A DNA stretch of 64,000 nt from Pampus argenteus (taxonomy: Eukaryota > Chordata > Actinopteri > Scombriformes > Stromateidae): positions 11,768,001 through 11,832,000 of the forward strand of contig CM072879.1 of the NCBI GenBank assembly GCA_036937835.1, in the 5' to 3' direction. The stretch's first letter is position 1; each line of letters starts with the position of its first letter. Positions 12,390 to 25,000 of this stretch are shown piece after piece. Under the pieces are notes generated by a model. The model was not told the DNA's origin, ran no database searches, and worked only from the letters and a program-made list of their open reading frames with translations. The position numbers and the translations under genes are program-made.

Positions 12390-15063
12390 TCATCTCCTCG
12401 GGCCACCACGTCCTCGTCCCCTTCCTCGTCCACGTCCTCGTCCTCTGCCTCGACCTCGTCCAGCCACTGAGAAAAGAGGAGTGATAATCAGCATCATTTG
12501 TCAAACTTTAACCGTTAATCTGAGATTTGACCCCAGTATCAACTCACTTTAAAAAAGTATTCAAACCACTGCTAGGCATGAATGTGAGGAAATAATTTGC
12601 ACAAAACAACCACAGAAAACCAGTGTGTTGTTCTCAAAAGGCCTATAGTGATATTGTTCTATACAACTACAGATGTGGTAAGTAAACAAAGTACAGCAAA
12701 GCTCATTTCAACCAGTTTCTTTGTGTAACTGGTGATTTTCTCCTAAACATGTCTGGTTATTTGTAGTGACAGCAAATACTGAAAATAGGAAGGTAACATT
12801 TAGTTGTCTTGCATTGCATTTTGAATGCTAGATGACATCCTCATAATTAGGGTTAGGGTTAGAAATGAAGATAAACAATCCATTTTACCATCAAACTTCT
12901 TCCAAATTCAGACTTTTTATAAATTGCATAACCACTCGTCAGATAACCTTGTGACCACTTTCCTGTGCTTGAAATAAATCATTTTAGGTTTCCAGCATCT
13001 CATGCATGGTGGACAAAATAGCTTCATGCACGAAGAAAATACAAGCGAAAGGACACAGTATGTACCAATCCATAAGGTCATGAGTCATGTTTTTCTATTA
13101 AAACAAATCCACATCAATTGGACTATTACGATATCCATGCACAAAGAGCTGGAAAAGCAAGGGCAGATGACAAATAAACTCCCAAAAAGCTTAAAGACAA
13201 AACCTGCCAAAGAAATCCACTGGGACCAACTATAACCACTGAATCTGGGAAAAGCCACTTAGTTCTGATGTTCTCCATATTGATTTAATCATTTGGCTTA
13301 AGTGGAGTCCAAATACCATTTGCTGCACCTAGGGCTTATAATGGTAGGGAAAACCCCGGAAGAAAAACTGTTGTCTGCCGGAGCCACTGTAGTGTTGCTG
13401 TATAAAAATCTAACTTCTTAATTGCAAATTTGACAGATTTCACAACATACAAGCATAAAATTCAGATGCCGACTGAGTTCAGTTACCTAAAAGAGCTCGA
13501 ATCTGAGATCATGTAAGGTAGCCCAGTTAAGTGTTTTCATGTTCTGATATTACTTTACAGATCTGACAAAACCACAGTCCATCAAAGGTCAACTTCAGAC
13601 TCTGCTAGTGTCATGAAAAGCATTAATAAACTGATACCTCTCTTGTGAGATTGCTTACCTGCTTCTCTCTTCTTGGACTTGATCTTTGGCTCGATGTCGA
13701 CGAGCAACGTGTCAAGCGGCAGGCTGTCAGGCAGGATAAAGTAGCGGATGTTGTTGCCGCGGATACTCAGTGACTCCAGCTGAGTGGGCTCCCTGTTTTT
13801 CAGGGTCATTTTCACCGCCTTCAGGTGGGTGTTCATGCTCACATCAACACCTGAGCGGAGGAAAGTTAACAGGGATGCAAAACATGATGACGTTAAACCA
13901 CTAGGACTGGACAATAAAAGAAATTAAAACTGATTCTGACTATTATAATCAACCTAGTTTGAGTAATGCTGCTGTGTTGTGTGACGCATCTACACAGACA
14001 ACCTCGAAGTAAAACAACAAATCGTGCAACACACATAAACAACCAATCAGAGGGGAATTCTTTGAACCAAAGATGTGGAGGAGGACATCCACTTTATTTT
14101 GACTAATTCAAACAGTTCAAGCCTCATATTAACTTACAACTAACAAAAACTTAACTCAAAATGAGGGTTGTGTATTTTGTTCCTCGTCAGTTCTCTTAAT
14201 TATCAGTATGAACAGGAGAATTAACTACAGCGTGGAAAAAATGCTTTCATATGTGAGACTTTAAAAACTTGTGAACGTATCCTGTAATACTGATCGCATC
14301 AAAAACTAACATATTGCTACAGTTCAACAGTGCAGAAGTAGAAGAAGTTGCTCCAGCTGGCTCTTACCTGTGATGGTGCCATGGACCTGGGTGCCATTTT
14401 TCAGTTCAATGGTTACCGTCTCATGGCTCAGCTTCATCAAAAACCTGCGGATGAATATTTAACGAGATTTACAGTGTGAACACATCGCACATTTCTCTCC
14501 GGACACTGTTAGCAACTCAAAACAAGAGGCTTGTCTGTTTGCTAATGTTAGCTAAGCTACAAGCTAGCATTCAGCACCAAAACAAAAGGCGAGCCAAACC
14601 TCACAAAGCACCTCTATTATATCTATCATGAAACAATACATGCTCGAAAAGCTTTCTGGTGCCGACTAGGTAACATATTGGTTAAATGAAATTTGTTTCC
14701 AGATCTAAAATCATCTTAAAAAGAGAAGAGGGGGTGAGAGAGGGCCTATCACCTAAAGTAACCGTGACTGTAAGAAAAGTTGGTAAACATTAATGCGAAT
14801 GGACTTTAGCTTTTTGCACAGTAAAAATCGCTGCTTAACAACTCTTATAACCACTAAACGTGTATGTATCTATCGGGTTAATTCACGGTTCCTTGTTAAC
14901 GCCGCTCAGTCTCCATTCATTCCGCCGCTTCCCGCCTCGTCTCTCCGTTTCACCCACTTTACATCTAAGTCCATCCGCCGCCATCGCCTTTACTTTTCTC
15001 ATCTCAAGTCACCGCAGTCAACACACGGATACATTTCACCACAGCTCACCTGACTAGTTTCAT
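12390..15063 (-). CDS. snrpd1: Small nuclear ribonucleoprotein Sm D1 (4 exons, 119 aa)
   Basis: Core Sm-ring protein of U1, U2, U4 and U5 snRNPs, essential for splicing. Exons on the minus strand: 15063-15050, 14444-14368, 13850-13659 and 12466-12390. They total 360 nt, giving exactly 119 residues, the human length. The first exon encodes only MKLVR minus its last base. The Sm1 motif (residues about 9-40) and Sm2 motif ([20 protein letters not shown]) are nearly identical to human. The C-terminus is a run of Gly-Arg dipeptides ending GGPRR, the methylarginine tail bound by SMN Tudor domains (known for the family). No anomalies. Confidence 0.97.
14160..14262 (-). repeat. Degenerate copy of a dispersed teleost repeat (snrpd1 intron 2)
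   Basis: On the minus strand this reads as CTCCTGTTCATACTG followed by an ATTAAGAGA-like stretch. The same order is found in the copies near 36.6-36.8 kb and 44.4-44.9 kb. The alignment is partial and by eye. Confidence 0.4.
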
Positions 15064-15240
15064 GATGGTGACGGACTGTAGAGACAAATCCTCCACCAAA
15101 GAGACAAAAAATTGCAGCGCTCAAAGTGAAGACACAGGCCTGCCGTTGTACGAGTTACGTTTCTGTCGCGCTGATATGACGTCATTAGATGAGCGACAGA
15201 ATAGATGAAACCACACTGCCGCCTACCGGTGGGTGGGATG
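15064..15240 (-). promoter_or_regulatory. snrpd1: snrpd1 promoter with perfect CRE
   Basis: Upstream of the snrpd1 ATG. A palindromic cAMP response element TGACGTCA lies at 15177-15184, about 115 bp upstream of the start codon, in GC-richer sequence. This is the usual distance for CREB/ATF control of a housekeeping promoter; binding is inferred. Confidence 0.5.
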
Positions 15241-15429
15241 ATCTCTTAATACACAGTGAGCTATATGTATATATATATGAAAATATAAAGATTTTTTTTT
15301 TTTACATCAGTCATTACATTTAGCAGCATAGTTTTAATTTAATTTGTGGATATGATACTTTACTGACAGACAGTTACGTTCTTGATAATCAGCAGTTTTT
15401 CTAGTAGTACAAGCAGACAAAAACCTATA

Positions 15430-15690
15430 CCCATATAGCAAAAATATTTTGGCTTAGCTTTGGCCCAAATCTGGCTTGTCATTTTGGCAAGGTTATGGGT
15501 GGATGTCTGGGCCATAAATGGCCCAAATTAAGAAAACCAAAATCATACCAAAAGGGAGCCAAAATTCACCCAAAACAAAATGTGGACTTCCAAAATATAA
15601 CCATAATGGTCCCAGAAGAGCCCTAAATCCTCACAACCCAGCCAAAAAGTAGTCTAATCTGACCCAAAGATTGGCCATAATGCCATATCC
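15430..15690. repeat. Degenerate array of TGGCCCAAA-like units
   Basis: Repeated variants of TGGCCCAAA, TTTTGGC and GCCAAAAT crowd this 250-bp stretch between snrpd1 and the ankib1 3' end. It resembles the decayed satellite or transposon-derived sequence found scattered in fish genomes. The unit is too diverged to give a period by eye. Confidence 0.45.
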
Positions 15691-15699
15691 TACATTAAA

Positions 15700-16364
15700 G
15701 CATCTCCAGAGTTTGACACTAGAAGGATGTTTTGAAGCCAATTGCGGTCCAGTAGGCAACTTGCACAAGATTGATGTGAAAATGTGACGCCTACAGTGCA
15801 CATACACAGAGAATGATCTTTTTCAGTGAAGCAGGAGACATTTTGTTCTAAGTAATTCAACTTTTGAAATGAAACTATATTTACATATGAATAGTTCCTG
15901 GAATATTTGATGAGAGATCAAAGAAGGATGTTGTTTTGGGTTTTTTTTATGTCTTAAAACATATTTAGTATGTGTAGGGGATCTTTATCTATGTGTGGTT
16001 TCATGCCGGTCACTGGTGTATTTACACAAGTATTAAATCTGGATTAGTTTACTTACGTATGCATTTTGAAAATAATGTCTCATAAATTTACTGAATCACA
16101 TTCACTGCGTTGTTAATCACTAACACGTGAAGTAATTCACTGACTGCGGGCTGGATAGCTGCCTAATCATAGGACAGAATCCTTACCTGTTTAACATTTA
16201 TAGTACGTACTCTGGTGATTGATCAGAAAAAGAAAACACCATTAACATGAAATATCCCACCAGTGACATGTAAAGTAGCATATTCTCTTTTTTTGCTGAT
16301 TTCTGCAGAGGTCACTTCATCACAGAGCACTTAGAAACATCTCATAGCAACACTTTCAGTTGTT
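15700..16364. other. snrpd1/ankib1 spacer
   Basis: AT-rich spacer between the snrpd1 promoter and the likely ankib1 polyadenylation site. Nothing recognisable seen. Confidence 0.45.
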
Positions 16365-19015
16365 TTTATTGAGTAAACTTTGCACTGACACTTTCATTTA
16401 CAGTTTTGGCCACACATCAAACCTCTCTTATGGACCGACTGGGAATGTATCAAGTATAATCTATGAGAGTGCAATTCCATTTCTTTAATTTTGAAGTTGT
16501 TGGTTGAGGGATGGTTAAATTAAAAACATTATATATGGAATATAAAATGGCACCGGACCATACTCCGCACCATAAATCCAATACTAAAAATCAAGAAAAC
16601 AAAAAAGGAAATAACAATAATAATAATAATTATTATTATAATAATAATAAAACCAACACTCATCAGTCCTCCACGTTTACTGACAGCACTTAATTAGTGC
16701 AACACATCAACAGCATGCTTGTGCAAAATAAAGACCCCAGACTCAGTGCGTTCATGTTGCACCATGCAACCCAAATAAATGTGTGCAGTCCTGTTAATCA
16801 AGCCAAATCTGCAGTGTTGTGGGCTGCACCGGCTGCCCTCACATCTAAAGTCATCTTAATGAAATGTCATCGTCAGCACCTTCACAGTTTAATATTCAAT
16901 ACAGAGAGCAAGAGAAAGGTCTCACTTTAGAGGTTTCCTCTATAGTCAAAATCACTTCAGTGGAGCACTCCAGACCACTTCAAATCATAAATGATCAGTT
17001 TTTTGATTGCACATCACATTCTCTATAACTGGTTACTTTCATAAAGGGAGAAACAATCCTGATATTGTTCTTGGACAAAATTCAGCTTCTCTACGTGCCG
17101 TTTTCATGTCATGAAGTATGATTAAACCACTCCATTATGGCTATCATCATATCTCAACACAACAGGCAGTGTTCAATTTCTGTGTAAACATTACAGTTGG
17201 GGAAAAAAAGTTAAAGGCTGGATTGAGAGTGCGTATTAATCATAGCAGAAACTCTTGTACTAGAAGCGGATAATCGAAAAAAAAAAATGTTAAAAGCAAT
17301 TTTTGAGCTGGTAAAATGGCCAAAACATGGAAATTGCTTCTCTAGGAATAAGATAACGTGAGATAAACCTGCGGTGAACGGACAAATGATACGAATGTGC
17401 ACCAAGAATCTCTGTGTATAGAAACAGCCAAAGTCGTGCGTTCTCCTTTCATTAGCAACTTATTTAGCAAGAACGTTAATAAATACCAATAAAGAAACAA
17501 ATACGATCGAAACAAAAAAGGCACACAGACCGACAACTGTGGTCTCAACTGGAAGAAATTTCATCTCCAAAAGAAGGAATAAAAAAGGATAAATTACAGT
17601 AAAAATCCATCTTGCATCTATCAACAGCACACTGCACTAGCCATCAGTAGTGATATCGATATGATTAAAAATAAACTATGCAGTTATGAAACCTTAGTGG
17701 AGTTCAGGAGTGATTCCAATATCCAGAGTGTTTTTTGAAATTGCTTTGGCTCAGTGTTCATTGTGGAAAACTCTTAATGTGAAGAGCCAAACTGAAACAC
17801 AAAATGCTCCTCACATTAAAAGTGCAACAATAAAACAAACAACTGCTTAATCCTTATATTATATATGTTTCAATGCTTAGTACTAATTGTACAGATCACT
17901 GAATCAATGTAACATGAGACTGTTTTGATGAAAACCTGTTAGTGTCTGACAGCATTATTTGGACCAATTCATTTATTTATTATTAAAATTCAGTTATGAT
18001 AAATGGACCCAAAACAACAGTGAAATACAATAATATGGATGACACTAGTGAATGAAAGTTAATCTCTGATAAAAGGCAGAGAAGTATTTGGGATGAGTCG
18101 CAGGTGAATACTATGAACAGGAAAAATAGACAATGCTTGACGATGCTTAAGTGTCTTTGAGCAAGACACTGAATCCCTACCAACTCTGCGGGCGCTGCTC
18201 TGTAGCTGAGAGTGACTTTTCTCATCTCCGATCACTGGAGTATAACAAAAGAATCAGAACCGTCATAAGATCCAACAAGCACGAGTGTAACACTTACTGG
18301 GCAAGACCGGTGTATCGTCTTTTCTTTGCAGCACACCAAAAGGAAAAGATCAGTAGTGTGTGGCTCTCTAAAGCAGGCACAGTGTGCATGAAGGTCCAAA
18401 AACAGAATCAGGCCTCTGATTGTACAGTACGCTAAACAAGCTCCAAGGTTACACGTATTTGACTCTGGGAGCTCTGGACTGGCTCTTGGTTGGGTCAGTG
18501 TGTTAAAGTGTGGGCTGACTAAGAGTTTGGTAGGGTGCATGCAAGGCAAGTTTGGATTTCAGCATGATCAGCACCAAAACTTCACCCTGAACAAACTGAG
18601 AAGATAAATACAGGAAGTGGGGAATAAATAAAATAAGAAAACAAAAACATGTGCAGCATTTTATCTCTTATGATATCAGTAGCGTTCAATTGATGTACTC
18701 AGTTTTATACACTCGTTTGTTTCAAAGAATAGTTTGTCTGTTTTTACAGCAGACAAAAGCACTTAAAAAAAATCAAACTGCTTATGACATCATCTTCACT
18801 GGACAAAGTCTGCAGGGCTTTTATGTCCTTTTCTAGATACAGTATAATACATACAGTAAACACTCTACCCCCAAAGACTGACATTAAATCTTATATTTTT
18901 CCCATCAGTGCTTCTCTCTACTTTTCCCAGTCTTTGATTTTTTTTCCTTTCCAGGTTCAATCATTATCTGACCATTTCTGTACTTGGTTCAACCTTCTTT
19001 CTCTACACCATTTTT
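16350..19015 (-). other. ankib1: ankib1 3' UTR (long, repeat-bearing)
   Basis: About 2.6 kb of non-coding sequence after the ankib1 stop on the minus strand. AATAAA on that strand lies at 16365-16370 and is the best candidate end. The region contains an AAT/ATT microsatellite (about 16615-16650) and, at about 18140-18215 on the plus strand, a stretch with GTGTCTTTGAGCAAGACACT that resembles a fragment of a common teleost dispersed repeat. No protein-coding frame was recognised. Confidence 0.45.
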
Positions 19016-22000
19016 TCACACTAAGTGTACTTGCTCCTCCCATTCCTCAGGTGATTGATTCCCCTCTAACTGAAGCACAAGGTCTAAGTCTCTTTCTGTA
19101 GCTGGGGCAGTGTGTGCGGTACTATTTCCACCTTGGGCGTGTGAGCATGGGTGTGTGTGCGCTTCGTCCAGCGACAGATCAGCCTCACACCCGGCGTCCA
19201 CGCCCTCCTCGCCAGCCTCTTTGTTTTCCAGCTCCAGAGTGCAGGGCCTCTTCTGGCCCTCCACACTTGTAGCACCCGGACAGGGATTCCCAGAACCTCT
19301 GTCCGCCTCCGGCTCGCCCTCCAGGGGCTGCCAGATTGGGGCGGGGGTTACATCCCTGGAGGTCTGGCTCTCTGTTTCAGTCTCGGTGTGTGTGTCAGGT
19401 GAGGAGTCAGTTTCTGTGGTGGGTGGAGAAGGGATGAGGGCCAGGCTCTGGGGGTTGTTCTGGGGGTTTATGTTGTGGTTAAACCAGGCCATGATGTTGT
19501 CCAGCAGCTGGGCACTGGTTGTGGGGTCCAGAGGTTCCAAACTCTGAGGGTCGCTGGGGGTGAAAGGGCCCCCCGGGGGGATGACTGGTGAAAGCAGCAG
19601 CTCTGGCTCGAGGTCTGGAGAAGGGAGGCACAACTGGGCGAGGGGCTGGGGGTCCGACTTGAGGGGCTGCTCGAGAGCGTAGGTGGCAGGACGTTCTGGA
19701 GTGTAAGAGCTACTGTGTTCTGGGAAAAGGTTGTAAGAGCTATCTGGTTTTGGGTTGTTGTCGTATGTGGCTGCGTGTTCCCGGTTATATGAACTATGGG
19801 CAGGGTTTTGGGTGCGTTCAAGTGCACATGAAGCAGTGTGCTCAGCCTCAGCCAAATAAGTACTTGTGTGGCAGTAACTCTGCTGTGGGTCTGTGATGGT
19901 GATATGGTCAAGCACATACGGGGTGGTCAGTGCACCCGGGTCTTGTCTATGGCTGGAGTTGCTATAAGCAGGTTCCATGGTGTAGGGAGCAGAGAGTGCA
20001 CTATGGTTGTATGTGTGGTGTGAGCAGAGCTGCTCCTGTGTGTGTGTGTCTAGGTCATAAGGAGTGGTTATGTTCCCTAGTTTCATAAGGCTGTCTCCCA
20101 GCTCCAGCAGCTCTGCACTGAGAGAAGGAGGTGGGGGAGGGAGAGGGAGGGAGTTAGGCATGGGAGGCTGAGAAGTAGAATCTGTCCTGTTTGGGGGACG
20201 AGGAGGATCTAGGAGAGAGGTGGGAAAGGATGAGCCTCTGGCTCCTGGAGGATCGTCTTTGTTGAGAGAGTGCAACGCAACGTCACCCAGGTCTCCTGCA
20301 GGATTCGACCTCCTCTCCTGTCCTCTTTCTAGTCCACACTCCAGCTCCACCCTTCCCTCCATGCCTCCTTCCAGGCCTCGCTCTCTGCGGGACTCCTGGA
20401 GCGACAGCTGGATGGCCAACAGGATGTTTGGATCGTCTTCGTCCAGGGATCCCAGCACTCTCCTGCGGCCCTCGCTCCTCTCTGGACCCTCTAGAAGAAA
20501 AAATGTCAAATTAAAACAAGAGCTACTTTATAAAGCTTGTTTGGCAATTGGTCTCAGTGATCAATGCCTCTGTGTAATTTAATCAGATCTAATTTATGCA
20601 AATAAATAATATTACTTTAGAAAATCTATAATTTATATGATACCATACACAAGTTCTCCAAAATGTTACATATTATTTGCCAGACCTGTGCTGTCACTCC
20701 TCCTGTTGGTCTCTGGTGTGTTGCTGCTGCTTCTAAGGTTATGCAGACTCAGCATATCTCCTCTGCGCCGCGGCCTGTGTCTACGGCGGTACTGGATATC
20801 AGCATAATCCTGCAAAGAGCCATTCAAGTTAGGTTATTACCAAACCAGTTGAATATCATAAGGCTGTTTTGTATCTATCAGGCACATAAAACAGGATTTA
20901 GCCCATGCATTTGCACAGAAGTCTCGGGTAAGGGGGAGAGAGAAAAAAAAAACCAAAAAAAAAAAACATTCAGATCTCTATAAGTTACCTGTGACTGTCT
21001 CTCCCTTTGATCTCCTGGTCCCAGTACAGAGTGACGACTCCCCATCTTAACACATATAAGCAAACCATGTCAGCTGCAGTGGTAGTCATGCATTAATATG
21101 ACTCCACACAGAACTAGGTCACTATATGCAGGTTTAGGAGTAGCATTAGCTGTGCATTACAACAAAACAGGTAGCAGATGAGACTCAGTTAGTGTTTCAG
21201 TGTATGATGTGACAAGTGGAGTTTTGTTTTACCTCGGGGGAGGCAAAGCCCAGGTACTCCCAGTCCCATGATCCTCCAGGATAGCTGAAACAAACAGTGA
21301 ATCACGTGAAGCTGATGACTTGTTTTAGTGTAGTTTGTAACCAGGTTCTTCTAACTTGATAACTGATTTATCCCTGGCAGTGTCTCTTCTTACAAGTTGT
21401 AAACAGAAGCCAAAAAAAGGACGTGCATGTTCATACTTCCTACGGGGAGGTTCTGGGGAGTCGTTGGGAGCGACACCACGAGCCACCGATGCCAGGAACT
21501 CCTGCCTCTTCTGCTGAACCAGACGGGCTGCACTGATTATTTTGTGACACGGAGTCCTCAGGTACGGCCGGTTGACCTTTTGGGCCAGATCCTCCACTAC
21601 CATCTCCAAGTCCGTCTGGGTGGACATAAAGACAACATGCTCATTTTCACATGTTCAAGCAGAGACTGGAAATTCAGATTTACTGTGGATAAAACATGAG
21701 CTGAGTATATTTTGAGTGTCTTTATCTCACAGGAGACTTCATCAAATCTTAAGCCCGTTTAAACATCTGAAAAATAGATGAAATGGACCTCTGGTGGTTG
21801 AAATGTTTTGCAAGGCTCTGCCTAATTCTACTCAGCTTCAATCACAGTATACTTTAAGAAAAGCTATCCAATCATCCTTTAATCATGAGAAAGGAGCCCA
21901 CTTATCAGAAAATGCGCATTTTTTATCTAACAAACACCCAATAAAAATAATCCTTGTTTTCTTAGCAATTACAATAAATGAACTTAGCTGTTTGTAGAAT

Positions 22001-25000
22001 ATGAAACAAAAGCAAATCACTTTTTAATTTTATTTTACAAAGGGACGGTAGAACATTAAAAAATCTGCATCATAAACAGCTAGCATGCGAACAACTTGTT
22101 CAAATATGGCATGTTAACGACAGCTTAGCACATTTATGCTAACATTATGTGTTGCAGAGGATACATGCATGTCAGATATGTATTGTATTACCTGCATGAG
22201 CTCAAATATCTCTTTCTGGGTGCTGCCTTGCTGCAGGAAGAAGCCGTATGGGTAAGAGCACTTCAGCACGCGCCGCGTCTTCAGCAGCTCACACACACCG
22301 TCCTCGATGAACCGTGTGTCAGGAGGAGTGCCTTCACCTGGGTGAAGAATTAAACAATGGGATGAACTTAATACTGGCAGTCTCAGTCTCCTGTTTTGTT
22401 TAGAATAAGAAGACATACTAATACAGCCTCTGCCTTTCCTATAGCAAGAAGTAATGTATTGTGATAAAAACAAACTAAAGCTTGGGTTTCTATACACCTC
22501 TTAGCAACACAGACACTAAATCAAACTAGATTCTGATGCAGTAGTGAAAAAGACTTACGACAAATGAAGGCTCGGCTCAGCTGCTCCATCTTCTCTTTAG
22601 CTGTTTTCAGCAATTTCTGCTCCAACTAACAAACAGAGAGATGATTTAATGATCATTTTGTAATGTATGCCTTAATTTCAGAAATGTGTCTGTACAGTCT
22701 ATGTTGCATGTGTGTTACCTTATAACTGTGTTCATGGTTCTTAAAGCGGGTGTAATAGTGCATGAAACGGTCCAGCTCCTGAAAACTTTTGTGCTTCTTT
22801 TCTGCCTGTAAAAAAACAACTTTATTTAATCAAAATCATCTTGGTGTATGTGTGTGTGCAGTAAATGTAAGTATAATTAAGTGCGTGTGACCAGACATGT
22901 GTGTTTGTACCTCGACAGTCATCTCCTTGGACTGCTCCTCTAACTGTTGAATGACCTCATAGCGAGTACAGCGGTAGTAGCCTCCTGTTGATGAGCTGTG
23001 CTTCTTCCACTCCTCCAGACAGATCCAACAGAAATCATACTTACACTGATAAAGGGAGAAGCAGTCAATAAGTTCATTTCATAATTAAAACCAAAATACA
23101 GTACGTACTGGAATAAAAATATCGATGTGAAATCATTCTACTGAACATTATCTACAGAAATGATGACACACACAGATACCTTGGCACACTGCATGTGGTT
23201 GCAGCCCTCATTCTTCTGAATGGGTGACTTGCAGTTGGCACACGGCTTGGAGTTGGTCAACAGCCACAGGCAGTTAGCAGCATCCTCATAGGCCTCGCTC
23301 ACACCTGCCACTGTGGAAAGCACACACACATACAGGTGTTGATGGTCTGAAATCCAGCGAGAAAGTGAATAAGAAAACCAGTCCCAGTTAAAACTGCCCC
23401 ATGTAACGTTCAAGAATCCTGGGAACATAAACAACACAAGACAGACTTACACTCCTCAGGCCTCATCTCTGAGACTTTCTGGAGCCAGTTCCTCCACATC
23501 TGACAGTCACATGGCTCATGGGCCTCGCCAAGGCACTCCCTGCAGATAGGGAGGCAGTGAACGGAGAAATGAGTACAGTAAAAATACAATCCACTGAAAC
23601 TGAAGCAGCATAACAAGTTATGTCATTACTAGAGAGTAATGGAGTAATGATAACCATAGCAAGTAGAAATAACCATATGGGGTGCACTACTGCATGTGTA
23701 TTCAGTGCCAATAATACATAGAACTTACCAGCAGAAGAGGTGACCCTTGCCACAATCGACAGCTGGGGAGGGCAGCAGGGGGAAGCTGTGTGGGTCACTG
23801 TCCCCAGGGCCTGGTCGGGTGAGCCGCACCGCCCTCTCACAACGTGCTGCAGGACACCAACGGATGGCTGGATTGTTCTCCACAAAGGCCTGGAACAGAG
23901 GGATGGTGAAGGATTGTGAGTAAAGTATAAGACATGGATAAATGACAAACAATATTGAAGTGGAGACATGAAAACAAAACACAAGACAGAAGAGAATGTA
24001 AAGAGCAGAAGTGATTGTGTAACGGCAGAAAAACAGGAAGAAAGAGAGACAATTTTATAACAAATATGTAGCAAGAAGTCAGGTGAGCAGCAAAGCAAAC
24101 ACACTAAATAAATTTACAGTCAAAAGAAAGGGATTACTTAAGATCAACATTGCTTTGAGCTGCATTTCTACCTTGATGTCAAACTGAAGGTATCGCTGGT
24201 CCATCTCCCTGGAAACCACACTCTCTATCACGTGCACCGGTACCAAGTGGTAGCACTCATAAGCCGGACAAAAGATATTGTGGGCATCACCCTCCTGAAT
24301 CTTTACATTGAGGAACCTGAGAAACATGCACATGAAAACTGTAGCAGACACAATCAAACAAACACACTGAAATATGCAGGAACATTTACAAACACGCAAT
24401 AACAGGTTCCTACCCCTCCCAGCAGGCTCTGCAGAACTCGTGGCCACAGGACATGTCCACTGGATCCTCAAACACTGAGATTGAGCACAGACAGATTCCA
24501 CACTGCAGGGACAGAGAGACATAACATGATATTCAAATTATATTTCGTTTACTTGTGATTCAAAACCTTTACTGTGTCATCTTCATTATATCTTCATCGA
24601 CTCAATAACACCATTTCACGGTGGCAGTTTACAAAAAGGATTTAATGCATCTCCAAGAGTTAATTTAAACACTGATGCCAGTTAAAAAGTTGTGTCTCTC
24701 ACCGTAGCCAGACCTTCCTCACCAGGTGTGAGGCAGCTGTCGGTGGGGGAGGTGAGGGTGAGTGTGAGGGGTGAGCGAGGGGTCCTGGGAGTGCGGGGTG
24801 AGGGGAGGGTGTCCCAAGCGTTATAGCCGCTGGGTGGAGGGGTGGGCATGGCCACGCCTGAGCGCTGGCAGCAGCCTTCAGCGTCTGACATCCAGGCCTC
24901 CAAAAGTTTTTCTCTATCCCAGTCTGAGAGAGGGAGGGGGTTATACACACACGTTTAGAAACAGGAAGCCAATTATCTACAAACACGTTCTACACAGATG

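Noticed and set aside
12847..12862. Telomere-like TTAGGG repeats
   Set aside because: Only about 2.7 units in an snrpd1 intron; chance or a trivial remnant rather than an interstitial telomere array.
23463..24104. 213-codon open frame on minus strand
   Set aside because: It is read-through across ankib1 introns in a different frame from the ligase exons; the RBR exons explain the constraint.
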